In this document: piece by piece, positions 44,225-52,641 of the stretch
How the letters are laid out: the number at the start of each line of letters is the position of its first letter
Position numbering within the stretch: the first letter of the stretch is position 1
From: CAIQPS01 sp963783835
GTDB lineage: Bacteria > Actinomycetota > Thermoleophilia > RBG-16-64-13
DNA length: 64,000 nt
Reading direction: 5' to 3'
NCBI GenBank assembly: GCA_963783835.1
Contig: CAWAOX010000014.1
Location: 186,001-250,000, forward strand
Translations under genes and position numbers: made by a program
Notes under the pieces: model-generated
Databases searched by the model: none
What the model saw: the letters and a program-made list of their open reading frames with translations, nothing else
What the model was told of the DNA's origin: nothing

Positions 44225-45565
44225 CTAGTCCTCGCGATCCTTCGCGTCCCCCTTCCGTAATGTACGGAGGCGGGCGAGGAATTCCTTGATTCTGGCCTCG
44301 ATACCATTCTCCGTCGGCTGGTAGAACTCCCTGCCGACCAGGCCATCCGGCAGGTACCTTTGGGCATTGTAACCGCCGTCATCGTGGGGATAACGGTATC
44401 CGACTCCGTGTCCAAAGTCCTTGGCCCCCGAGTACCCGGTGCTACGCAAGAGCACCGGCGGGGCCTGAGCACCATGCTGCTCGACTTCCCGAAGGGCCGC
44501 CTCTATCCCCGTGTACGAGGCGTTGGACTTCGGCGCGCAACTCAGATACGTCACACCATGCGCCAGGTTGATCCGGCATTCGGGCAGCCCGACGAACTCG
44601 ACCGCCCGGGACACGGCGATAGCTATCTCGAGGGCGCGTGGGTCGGCGTTGCCGATGTCCTCCGAGGCGAAGATGATCATCCGGCGGGCGATGAACTTGG
44701 GATCCTCGCCTCCGGTCAGCATGACCGCCAGGTAGTAGAGAGCGGCATCCGGGTCGGAGCCGCGCAGGCTCTTGATGAACGCCGAGATGACGTCGTAGTG
44801 CGCGTCGGCCTGCTTGTCGTAGAGCACCAGTTTCCGCTGGGCCGCCTCTTCGACTGTGGCCTCGTCCGGCGCCTCCAGCCCCTTGGCGCCGGCAAGTACG
44901 AGGGACCGCTCGAGCAGGGTGAAAGCCCTACGAGCGTCGCCGAGACCGGCCTGGGCGATGAGGTCCAGCACCGGCTCGGGTACCGTCATGGACGGGCCGG
45001 CCGTGCCGCGAGCGACCAGAGCCCGATCGAGCAGGGTCCGGATATCTTCCGGTGAGAGTAGGTCGAACCGGTACAACTCGCAGCGCGAGATGAGAGCCGG
45101 GATGACTTCGAAGTAGGGGTTCTCGGTCGAGGCACCGATGAGCGTTATTATCCCGTCCTCGACGGCGTGGAGGAGCGCGTCCTGCTGCGACTTGGAGAAG
45201 CGATGTATCTCGTCGATGAAGAGCGCAGTCCGGCGACCCATCTGCGCCCGGCGGTCGCGCGCTCTGTCGATCACTCGGCGCACCTCGGCCACCCCGGAAC
45301 TGACGGCGGACAGTTCTTCGTATACCGCGCCTATCGTTGCAGCCACGAGCCGGGCCACCGTCGTCTTGCCGGTTCCCGGAGGCCCAAAGAAGATCATCGA
45401 GCCGGCAGTGCCGGTCTCGAGCGCCACGCGGAGTGGAGCGCCATCCCCGAGCAAGTGGCGCTGGCCCACTACCTCGTCGAGGGTACGAGGCCGCATACGC
45501 GCAGCGAGCGGGGCGTTCTGCGAGAGATCGACGCTCAGACGGGAGCTGAAGAGATCCTCCTCCAT
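44225..45565 (-). CDS. rarA: replication-associated recombination protein RarA
   Basis: A 446-residue AAA+ ATPase (MgsA/RarA) that acts at stalled forks. LAARMRPRTLDEVVGQRHLL, Walker A GPPGTGKTT, Walker B ALFIDEIHRFSKSQQD, sensor STENPYFE, and the C-terminal clamp-loader-like tetramerisation region (IEAALREVEQH and PTENGIEARIKEFL) are all present. Stand-alone gene, minus strand. Confidence 0.95.
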   Translation of the reverse strand: MEEDLFSSRLSVDLSQNAPLAARMRPRTLDEVVGQRHLLGDGAPLRVALETGTAGSMIFFGPPGTGKTTVARLVAATIGAVYEELSAVSSGVAEVRRVIDRARDRRAQMGRRTALFIDEIHRFSKSQQDALLHAVEDGIITLIGASTENPYFEVIPALISRCELYRFDLLSPEDIRTLLDRALVARGTAGPSMTVPEPVLDLIAQAGLGDARRAFTLLERSLVLAGAKGLEAPDEATVEEAAQRKLVLYDKQADAHYDVISAFIKSLRGSDPDAALYYLAVMLTGGEDPKFIARRMIIFASEDIGNADPRALEIAIAVSRAVEFVGLPECRINLAHGVTYLSCAPKSNASYTGIEAALREVEQHGAQAPPVLLRSTGYSGAKDFGHGVGYRYPHDDGGYNAQRYLPDGLVGREFYQPTENGIEARIKEFLARLRTLRKGDAKDRED

Positions 45566-45681
45566 GCCGGGATTCTACCAGTGTCCGCGGCTGTGATTGG
45601 CTAGAATGGCCGCAGGCGTTTGAAGGCCGGTGACATATGAGGCTTCGCCGCCGGGGTGTGCTGGGCAGGAGGGGAAGAAGC

Positions 45682-46185
45682 GTGTCCCGACAGGTTCTGG
45701 TGCTGAACTCTACCTACGAGCCGATGAACGTGTGCTCGCTGCATCGCGCCGTGGTGCTGCTGCTCAAGGACAAGGCGGAGACCATCGAGACGGCGCCCGA
45801 TCTTGTACGGTCTGAGAGGACCTCCCTCATCGCGCCCACCGTCATCCGCCTGCTTCACTACGTCCGGCTGCCGCGCGCGGACGCACGGCGGGTGTCGCGA
45901 CACGCGATCCTCGCCCGCGACGGCTTCCGCTGCCAGTACTGCGGCAACGCCCGGCATCTCACCATCGATCACATCATCCCCCGCAGCCGGGGAGGCGCCA
46001 GTTCTTGGGACAACGTCGTCACCTCATGCGCTCCCTGCAACGTGAGGAAGGGGGCGTGCCTGCCGGCGGAGGTCGGGATGTCACCTTCGCGCAAGCCCCG
46101 GCCGCCGGTGCCGGGCGATTTCGTCATCGCCACTCAGCGGGCGATCCCCGATGCCTGGCTACCCTACCTGGAGTCTGTCGCCTAG
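45682..46185 (+). CDS. HNH endonuclease
   Basis: A 167-residue HNH nuclease of the common actinobacterial type. N-terminus QVLVLNSTYEPMNVCSLHRA is conserved in the family. The HNH region has CQYCG, TIDHIIPRSRGG, W and CAPCN, with two CxxC pairs for structural zinc. GTG 45682 follows GGAGGGGAAG; a frame from 45637 is not supported. Tail-to-tail with accA, overlapping by 4 bases. Confidence 0.9.
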   Translation: MSRQVLVLNSTYEPMNVCSLHRAVVLLLKDKAETIETAPDLVRSERTSLIAPTVIRLLHYVRLPRADARRVSRHAILARDGFRCQYCGNARHLTIDHIIPRSRGGASSWDNVVTSCAPCNVRKGACLPAEVGMSPSRKPRPPVPGDFVIATQRAIPDAWLPYLESVA

Positions 46186-47198
46186 CTGGACTCCGCCGCG
46201 TTTGACTCCGCCGACGGGCCGGACTCCAGCGTATAGTGGCCCATACGCAGGTACTTCTCGTGTCGCAACCGCAGACGCTCCTCGGGATCGAACCTTTCCA
46301 GCTCGCCGATGGCGAGTTGCACCTGCCGCATCACCCGCTTGGCCGTGGCACTGTGGTTGGTGTGCGCCCCTCCCGTCGGCTCGGGGATGACACCGTCGAT
46401 AAGACCCAGCTCGAACAGGTCGATGGCCATGAGATGCAACGCCTCGGCGGCCTTCGGCCCCTCGGCCGAGTCGCGCCACAGCAGGGCCGCGCAGCCTTCG
46501 GGCGAGATCACCGAGTAGATGGAGTTCTCGAGCATGAGCACCCGGTCGCACACCGCCAGAGCCAACGCGCCGCCGGATCCTCCTTCGCCGATGACGACCG
46601 TCACGGTGGGGATCCTGAGCCCGGTGAAGGTCATGATGCTCGTGGCTATGGCTCCGGCCTGCCCACCCTCTTCGGCATCCTTGCCGGGATAGGCCCCGCC
46701 AGTGTCGACCAGCGTGACCAGCGGTAGCCCGAACTTCTCGGCGAGCCGCGCCAGGCGCATGGCCTTGCGGTACCCTTCGGGGCGGGCCATGCCGAAGCTG
46801 CGCACTTGCCGCTCTTCGAGAGTATGTCCCTTCTGGTGGCCGACGAGAACTATCCGCCTGTTGCCGAGCGTCCCCAGACCTCCCACGATGGCGGTGTCGT
46901 CGCCCCGCAGCCGGTCTCCGCTCAGCTCCATGAAATCAGGCAGCATCTGGGCGATGTAATCGAGGGTCTGAGGCCGGTCCTGATGACGGGCCAACTGAAC
47001 CACCTCCCACGCCGCGGGCCTGGCGCCGCGACGACGGAGAGAGTGGAGGCGCTCCTGTATTCTCTTGATCTCCTCCGAATAGCCGTCGGGAAAGGCGGGG
47101 AGGTTGCGCAACTCCTGGAGGCGCTGGAGCAGCCGCAGAGCTTCGACGGTATACGCTCTCTTCTCGGAAGGCTCAGCCGGCTCGGCCACCGCCGTCAC
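46182..47198 (-). CDS. accA: acetyl-CoA carboxylase carboxyltransferase alpha
   Basis: A 338-residue alpha subunit. VRSFGMARPEGYRKAMRL, VTLVDTGGAYPGKDAEE, IGEGGSGGALALAV and NSIYSVISPEGCAALLW are typical AccA motifs. GTG 47198 lies inside accD (26-base overlap), coupling the two subunits. Last gene of the fatty-acid operon; accB and accC are not in the window. Confidence 0.96.
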   Translation of the reverse strand: MTAVAEPAEPSEKRAYTVEALRLLQRLQELRNLPAFPDGYSEEIKRIQERLHSLRRRGARPAAWEVVQLARHQDRPQTLDYIAQMLPDFMELSGDRLRGDDTAIVGGLGTLGNRRIVLVGHQKGHTLEERQVRSFGMARPEGYRKAMRLARLAEKFGLPLVTLVDTGGAYPGKDAEEGGQAGAIATSIMTFTGLRIPTVTVVIGEGGSGGALALAVCDRVLMLENSIYSVISPEGCAALLWRDSAEGPKAAEALHLMAIDLFELGLIDGVIPEPTGGAHTNHSATAKRVMRQVQLAIGELERFDPEERLRLRHEKYLRMGHYTLESGPSAESNAAESS

Positions 47199-48030
47199 CC
47201 CCTCCCAGGAACTCCAGGCATCGGGACAGCCTGTCCTTCAGATCCAGGCGATGCACCACCATGTCGATCTGCCCATGGGCCAACTGCTTCTCGGAGGAGC
47301 CGAAGTCCGGGGGAAGCTTCTCCCGGGTAGTCTGCTCGATGATCCGGGTGCCGGCAAACTGCATGACCGCCCCGGGTTCGGCGATGATGATGTCGGCCAC
47401 CGTTGAGAAGCTGGCAAAGACCCCTCCCGTGGTGGGGTGGGTCAGGATGGTGACATAGGGCAGACCGGCCTCGCCCACGATCCGGGCCGCGGTGACGGTC
47501 TTCGCCATCTGCATCAGCGAAAAGAGGCCTTCCTGCATACGCGCGCCCCCGGAGGAGGCCACAACGATCAGGGGGCGGCGTTCCTGGACCGCGACCTGAG
47601 CCAGACGGTAGAAACGCTCGCCCAGCACCGAACCCATGGAGCCGCCCATGAACTTGAAGTCCATGACGCCGAGGGCGGCCGGGCGGCCGGAGATGGTACA
47701 GAGGGCGGCGAGCATCGCTTCGGTCAGCCCTGTCTCCCGCTGAGCCTCGGCGAAGCGCTCGGTGTACGGGCGCAGGTCGAAGAACTCCAGGGGATCGGCC
47801 GGCCGGAGCTCGTCGCCGATGAAGCTCACGCTGCCCGCGTCGGCGAGCAGAGACACTCGGGCATGGGCCGGCATGGGATAGTGGTAACCGCAGTGGGGGC
47901 AGATGTGGACGTTCTGCTCCAGTTCGCCGTCCTGGAGAGGATGGCGGCACTTCTTGCACTGCGGACCCGTCGCCTCGACCGGGGCCGGCGGCTCTCTCCG
48001 CGTGACCTGTACTGTCACATACTTAGCCAT
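47173..48030 (-). CDS. accD: acetyl-CoA carboxylase carboxyltransferase beta
   Basis: A 285-residue beta subunit. The N-terminal zinc ribbon is CKKCRHPL plus CPHCGYHYPM; the crotonase-like core includes DFKFMGGSMGSVLGERF, VASSGGARMQEGLFSLMQM and VTILTHPTTGGVFASF. ATG 48030 is 6 bases after fabF. Forms the transcarboxylase with AccA. Confidence 0.96.
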   Translation of the reverse strand: MAKYVTVQVTRREPPAPVEATGPQCKKCRHPLQDGELEQNVHICPHCGYHYPMPAHARVSLLADAGSVSFIGDELRPADPLEFFDLRPYTERFAEAQRETGLTEAMLAALCTISGRPAALGVMDFKFMGGSMGSVLGERFYRLAQVAVQERRPLIVVASSGGARMQEGLFSLMQMAKTVTAARIVGEAGLPYVTILTHPTTGGVFASFSTVADIIIAEPGAVMQFAGTRIIEQTTREKLPPDFGSSEKQLAHGQIDMVVHRLDLKDRLSRCLEFLGGGDGGGRAG

Positions 48031-48036
48031 TACCGC

Positions 48037-49299
48037 CTAGCCGTCCCACCTCCGCAGCACTATGGCCGCATTGTGGCCGCCGAAGCCGAAGCTGTTGGAC
48101 ATGGCCACCTTCACCTGAGCCTCCCGGGCGACATTGGGCACGTAGTCCAAGTCACACTCCGGATCGGGCACTTCGAGATTGATCGTGGGAGGTACCTTAC
48201 CAGCTTCCATGGAAAGAAGGGTGGCGGCGGCTTCGAGAGCGCCGGCCGCTCCCAGGCAGTGGCCGAAAATGCTCTTGCTGGAGCTGACCATCACTCTTGC
48301 CGCGTGCTCGCCCAGGGCCCGCTTGATCGCCTTGGTCTCCATCGCGTCGCCCAACGGGGTCGAAGTGCCGTGTGCGTTTATGTAGTCCACCTCTGACGGA
48401 TCGATGCCGGCATCCCGCAGGGCCCGGGTCATGGCCAAGGCAGCAGGCTCACCGGTCTCCACGGGCTCGGTAAGGTGGGAGGCGTCGCCCGTCATCCCGT
48501 AGCCCACGAACTCCCCGTAGATATGCGCGTCGCGGGCGAGCGCGTGCTCGAGTTCTTCCAGGACCAGCACCCCGGCGCCTTCGCCCATGACGAAACCGTC
48601 GCGGCCGGCGTCGAACGGCCGGCTGGCCCGCTCAGGCTCTTCGTTGCGGGTGGAGAGGGCGCGGAGCGCGGCAAACGCGGACATGCCCACCTGATTGACG
48701 GCCGCCTCCGCTCCGCCGGCGAACATCGCCGTAGCATCGCCACGACGGATGATGTTGAACGCGTCGCCCATGGCGTTGTTCCCGGCCGCGCAGGCGGTGC
48801 AGGTCGCGTTGACCGGCCCCTGCAGCCCTAGAAGGATGGAGCTGCAGGCCGAGGCCATGTTCGGAATCATCATGGGGATGAAGAAAGGGCTTACCCGGGT
48901 GGGTCCCTTATTCAGCAAGATCTCGATCTGCTCGAAGAAGGTGTCGAGACCGCCCACACCCGAGCCGATCAGGGCTCCGACCGCGTAGGGGTCTTCCGCG
49001 ATGGGGTAGCCGGAATCCTCCAGGGCCATCGTAGCCGCAGCGGCCCCGTACTGGGCGAACCGGTCCATGCGCCTGGCCATTTTCTTGTCGATGAAGTCCT
49101 GAGCGTCGAAATCCCGGACTTCGGCGGCGATCTTCACCGGATAGTCCGCCGTGTCGAAGCGCTGGATCTGCCGGACGCCGGAACGTCCGGCCAGAAGATT
49201 GTCGAGGAACGCCGCTTTGCCGATCCCGATGGCCGATACCACGCCCACACCCGTCGCCACGACTCGCTTGTACTCGACGGTCCTGGTCATACCCGTCAT
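48037..49299 (-). CDS. fabF: beta-ketoacyl-ACP synthase II
   Basis: A 420-residue condensing enzyme. Catalytic Cys in NATCTACAAGNNAMGDA, His in NAHGTSTPLGDAMET and His in SKSIFGHCLGAAGALEA; SNSFGFGGHNAAIVLRR closes the fold. ATG 49299 follows GGGAGGAG and lies 23 bases after fabG. A longer frame to 50133 is antisense-free read-through of fabG in another frame and is not used. Confidence 0.96.
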   Translation of the reverse strand: MTGMTRTVEYKRVVATGVGVVSAIGIGKAAFLDNLLAGRSGVRQIQRFDTADYPVKIAAEVRDFDAQDFIDKKMARRMDRFAQYGAAAATMALEDSGYPIAEDPYAVGALIGSGVGGLDTFFEQIEILLNKGPTRVSPFFIPMMIPNMASACSSILLGLQGPVNATCTACAAGNNAMGDAFNIIRRGDATAMFAGGAEAAVNQVGMSAFAALRALSTRNEEPERASRPFDAGRDGFVMGEGAGVLVLEELEHALARDAHIYGEFVGYGMTGDASHLTEPVETGEPAALAMTRALRDAGIDPSEVDYINAHGTSTPLGDAMETKAIKRALGEHAARVMVSSSKSIFGHCLGAAGALEAAATLLSMEAGKVPPTINLEVPDPECDLDYVPNVAREAQVKVAMSNSFGFGGHNAAIVLRRWDG

Positions 49300-49322
49300 G
49301 TGCTCAGCACTCCTCCCGTTGC

Positions 49323-50078
49323 CTAGATACCGAGACCACCGTCGACCGCCAAGACGGCCCCTGTGATGAACGAAGCCGAGTCGCCGGCTAGGAAGGCCAC
49401 CGCCTCCGCCACCGTCTCCGGTGTGCCGATGCGACCCAGCGGGATCTGATTGATGAGAGCGGTCCGCGCCGCTTCGGGCAAGGCCGCCGTCATCTCGGTC
49501 TCGATGTAGCCTGGCGCGACCGCGTTGACACGGACGTTTCGGGACGCCACCTCCCTCGCCAGCGACTTGGTAAGCCCGATGAGTCCCGCCTTGGCGGCCG
49601 AATAGTTCGCCTGACCGGCGTTTCCGCGCCTCCCGACGACGCTCGATATGCTGACGATGGAGCCTCGGTGGCGCTTGATCATGCCGCGCAAGACCGCTTT
49701 GCTCATGAGGAACGCACCCTTCAGGTTCACCGCGAGCACCGCGTCCCAATCGCCTTCGCTCATCACCAACAGCAGCCCGTCGCGCGTGATGCCGGCGTTG
49801 TTGACGAGGATGTCCACCGGGCCCAACGCCTGCTCGACCGCCGCCACCGCCGCTTTGGTGTCGGCTTCCTTGGAGACGTCGGCCTTGACGAAAGTCGTGG
49901 CGCGGCCGGTCGCCTGTTCGATCTCGCGGGCCGTTTCGGCTCCGCTGTCGGTCAGATCGACGATGGCTACTTTGGCTCCGCCTTCGGCGAGCCGCAAGGC
50001 GATCGCCTTGCCGATCCCCCTCGCCCCTCCGGTGACCAGCGCCACCCTGTCCTGCAAAGACCCGGGGCTCTCTATCAT
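49323..50078 (-). CDS. fabG: 3-oxoacyl-ACP reductase
   Basis: A 251-residue short-chain dehydrogenase. Cofactor loop TGGARGIGKAIALRLAEGG, NNAGITRDGLLL, and the catalytic Ser-Tyr-Lys set (SSVVGRRGNAGQANYSAAKAG). ATG 50078 overlaps the fabD stop (ATGA), with GGGAGG upstream. Confidence 0.96.
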   Translation of the reverse strand: MIESPGSLQDRVALVTGGARGIGKAIALRLAEGGAKVAIVDLTDSGAETAREIEQATGRATTFVKADVSKEADTKAAVAAVEQALGPVDILVNNAGITRDGLLLVMSEGDWDAVLAVNLKGAFLMSKAVLRGMIKRHRGSIVSISSVVGRRGNAGQANYSAAKAGLIGLTKSLAREVASRNVRVNAVAPGYIETEMTAALPEAARTALINQIPLGRIGTPETVAEAVAFLAGDSASFITGAVLAVDGGLGI

Positions 50079-51016
50079 CTCGCGCCTCCCTTCGCCCCGT
50101 AGCCTTCGATCGCCTTCCGCAGGGACTCCCCATCCCCGGTCGACGCGACCGGAAGCTCTCGAGCGATGCGCTTGACCAGACCCGACAACACGTTGCCCGG
50201 GCCGACCTCCAAGCCCATGGCCGGAGGCTCCTGACTCTTCAGCAGCGCCTCCACGCTCTGACTGAACCTCACCGGGGACATAAGCTGCCGGGCCATGACC
50301 GCGGCCACTTCGCCTGATTCCGGCTCACGCACCTCGGTGGTGGAGAAGAAGGTCCCGGTACCGGCCAAGAATGTTACCTCAGACAGCGCCTGGGAGAGAG
50401 CCTCGGCGGCGCCCGCCATGAGCGGCGTATGGAAGGCGCCTGCCACGGCCAGAGGGACGACCCGCTTCGCGCCGGCCACGGTCGCCGCCTCGCCGGCGGC
50501 GCGCACTCCCTCTATGGAACCCGAGATCACGACCTGGCCCGGTGAGTTGTAGTTGGCCACCCACACGCCGGCCACCGAGGTGCAGACCTGTTCCACAGCT
50601 TCGTCGTCCAGGCCGATTACGGCCGCCATCGCCCCCCCGCGCTCGTCCGCGCACGCCTGCATGGCCCGGCCCCGCGCTTCCACCACGTGCACAGCGTCGG
50701 CGAAGCTGAGGTTGCCGGCGGCGACAAGCGCCGAGTACTCCCCGAGGGAGTGACCGGCAGCCGACGTGAAACCGGCCCCCGCTTCCGCCAGCGCCCTCCA
50801 CGCGGCCACGCTGCAGGTCAGCACGGCCAACTGGGTGCGGTCGGTCCGGGTAAGCTCTTCCATGGAACCGTGCCGGCACAACTCCCCGATGTCCCAACCG
50901 AGGACATCCGTCGCTTCGGCGAACGTCCCCCGAGCCACCGGGTATTCCCACAGGTGTTCCCCCATGCCCACCGCCTGACTGCCCTGGCCGGGAAAGAGGA
51001 TGAGGGTACCCGCCAT
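50075..51016 (-). CDS. fabD: malonyl-CoA:ACP transacylase
   Basis: A 313-residue transacylase. LFPGQGSQAVGMG at the N-terminus, catalytic Ser in GHSLGEYSALVAAG, and His in VAGAFHTPLM. ATG 51016 follows the fabH stop by a single base; the frame upstream to 51040 is not needed. Loads malonyl groups onto the acyl carrier protein, whose gene is not in this cluster. Confidence 0.95.
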   Translation of the reverse strand: MAGTLILFPGQGSQAVGMGEHLWEYPVARGTFAEATDVLGWDIGELCRHGSMEELTRTDRTQLAVLTCSVAAWRALAEAGAGFTSAAGHSLGEYSALVAAGNLSFADAVHVVEARGRAMQACADERGGAMAAVIGLDDEAVEQVCTSVAGVWVANYNSPGQVVISGSIEGVRAAGEAATVAGAKRVVPLAVAGAFHTPLMAGAAEALSQALSEVTFLAGTGTFFSTTEVREPESGEVAAVMARQLMSPVRFSQSVEALLKSQEPPAMGLEVGPGNVLSGLVKRIARELPVASTGDGESLRKAIEGYGAKGGAR

Positions 51017-51017
51017 C

Positions 51018-52094
51018 TCAGTCACTCCCGTCGTCGTCACTCTGCCGGCCGCCGGCGCCCGTGCCCCACTCCATCAGGCAGGCACCCCAGCTCAGACCGG
51101 CGCCGAAACCCATCAGCAGCACCAGATCCCCGTCCTTCAACCGTCCGTCCGCCCGCGCCTCTACCAGGCAGAGCGGGATCGAAGCCGAAGACGTGTTGCC
51201 GTACTTCTGCAGATTCGTGTAGACCTTGTCCCAGGGCAGGCCCAGTTTGGCCACCGCCCCCTCGATGATGCGTAGATTGGCTTGATGAGGGACAAAGAGG
51301 TCGATGTCCCCCACCTCGTAGCCGCACCGGTTCAGCACCCGCTTGGCGGAGTGAGTCACGACTCGCGTAGCGAACCTGTAAACCTCTTTGCCGTTCATGT
51401 GCAGGTAGTGCTGCCGGCCCGCCACTGTCTCGCAGCTCGCCGGGATGCGGGAACCTCCCGCCGGGATGGAAAGCAAGTCGGCCCCAGCCCCGTCTCCACC
51501 GAGATCGAAACCAAGGATCCCCGCCGGCGGCCGGCCCACGGGGCCAGCGCCATTCAGGCTGGAGACGACGGCCGCCCCCGCGCCGTCGCCGAACAAGATG
51601 GCGGTCGCCCGGTCCTCCCAGTCGATCACCCGAGATATCGCTTCCGCTCCCACGACAAGCACGTTGTCGCGCATACCGCTGGCCACCGCCCCCGCGGCCA
51701 TCGCCAAGGCGTAGACGAAGCCCGCGCACCCTGCCGACACGTCGAAGGCTCCCGCGTTGACGCAACCGCAGCCGTAGGCGATGCGCGCAGCCGTCGCCGG
51801 CATGATGTGGTCGGGCGCGATGGTCGCGGTGATCACCAGGTCGATCCTCTCTGGTCCGATACCCGCGTCGGCGACGGCTTCGAGGCCCGCGAGCACCCCG
51901 AGGTCGGAGGAGCAGACGCCGGGCTCGGCTGTCCGCCTCTCGGCTATGCCCGTTCTTTGCCGGATCCATTCGTCGGACGTATCGAGACCGGCCGCCAAGT
52001 CGTCGTTGGTCACCACGTTGCCGGGTACGTAGGAGCCGAGGCCGATGATGGTCACGGGTCTCCCCAGAAGAGGAGAAGGGCCACTAAGGGACAT
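51018..52094 (-). CDS. fabH: beta-ketoacyl-ACP synthase III
   Basis: A 358-residue initiating ketosynthase. Triad: Cys in DVSAGCAGFVYALA, His in FVPHQANLRII, Asn in YGNTSSASIP. SDEWIRQRTGI is the N-terminal signature. Three bases separate it from fabZ. An Asp-rich C-terminal tail (RQSDDDGSD) extends past the fold. Confidence 0.95.
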   Translation of the reverse strand: MSLSGPSPLLGRPVTIIGLGSYVPGNVVTNDDLAAGLDTSDEWIRQRTGIAERRTAEPGVCSSDLGVLAGLEAVADAGIGPERIDLVITATIAPDHIMPATAARIAYGCGCVNAGAFDVSAGCAGFVYALAMAAGAVASGMRDNVLVVGAEAISRVIDWEDRATAILFGDGAGAAVVSSLNGAGPVGRPPAGILGFDLGGDGAGADLLSIPAGGSRIPASCETVAGRQHYLHMNGKEVYRFATRVVTHSAKRVLNRCGYEVGDIDLFVPHQANLRIIEGAVAKLGLPWDKVYTNLQKYGNTSSASIPLCLVEARADGRLKDGDLVLLMGFGAGLSWGACLMEWGTGAGGRQSDDDGSD

Positions 52095-52097
52095 CGG

Positions 52098-52526
52098 TTA
52101 TCTCTCGGCGACAGCGAAGGTCAGGACGCCGCTGCAGGCGAGTTCCGAGCCGACGAAGGCCTTGCCCTCGCCTCTGCCGACGGCTCCCCTGCTTCTCGTA
52201 AGCCTCATCTCCAGGCGCAAGGTCTCGCCCGGGTACACCGCTCGACGGAACTTCACTTCGTCCGCCCGGCCAAAAAGGATGATCTTTCCCTTCGACTCGG
52301 GCTGAGAGAGCACGGCGACCGCCCCGGTCTGGGCCAATGCCTCCAGTTGCAGTACCCCGGGAAACACTGGGTGGCCGGGGAAATGCCCTCGGAAGACGTC
52401 TTCGCTCGCGAGGATGTCCTTCTCGGCGATGGCGTATTCACCGGGCACGAGCTCGATGACCCGGTCAAGGAACAAGAAGGGATCCCTGTGGGGGAGGATC
52501 GCTTCGATCTGCGTTCGGTCCAGCAT
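52098..52526 (-). CDS. fabZ: 3-hydroxyacyl-ACP dehydratase
   Basis: A 142-residue hot-dog fold dehydratase: ILPHRDPFLFLDRV, catalytic His and Glu in GHFPGHPVFPGVLQLEALAQ, and GRADEVKFRRAVYPGETL. ATG 52526 has TAGGTG about 6 bases upstream; ATG 52547 is in frame. It is the first gene of the operon, unusual since fabH or a regulator usually leads. Confidence 0.93.
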   Translation of the reverse strand: MLDRTQIEAILPHRDPFLFLDRVIELVPGEYAIAEKDILASEDVFRGHFPGHPVFPGVLQLEALAQTGAVAVLSQPESKGKIILFGRADEVKFRRAVYPGETLRLEMRLTRSRGAVGRGEGKAFVGSELACSGVLTFAVAER

Positions 52527-52576
52527 GGCGCACCTACTATGTGTCATCCCGGGCTACGTCCCTCCAGGGTGGTAGT

Positions 52577-52605
52577 ATTGTCCAGGATGAATCAGGCCTT
52601 TTCAA
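52577..52605 (-). promoter_or_regulatory. putative promoter of the fab-acc operon
   Basis: On the minus strand TTGAAA (52605-52600) and GACAAT (52582-52577) are 17 bases apart, about 50 bases upstream of fabZ. An inverted repeat AAGGA-A-TCCTT (52604-52614) overlaps the -35 side. Either could be used in control; no FapR box is recognised. Confidence 0.4.
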
Positions 52606-52641
52606 GGAATCCTTCCTTTTACGGGATGTAGCCGGCCGCCG

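Noticed and set aside
43197..44228. 343-codon plus-strand Ala/Thr/Gly-rich frame
   Set aside because: Antisense of the Ala/Pro/Val repeat; its composition is the expected complement of that repeat.
48037..50133. 698-codon fusion upstream of fabF
   Set aside because: The N-terminal 278 codons are Arg/Gly-rich out-of-frame fabG; fabF starts at 49299 with a good ribosome site.
51282..52631. 449-codon plus-strand frame across fabH/fabZ
   Set aside because: It crosses two well-supported minus-strand genes and their gap; no domain is visible.
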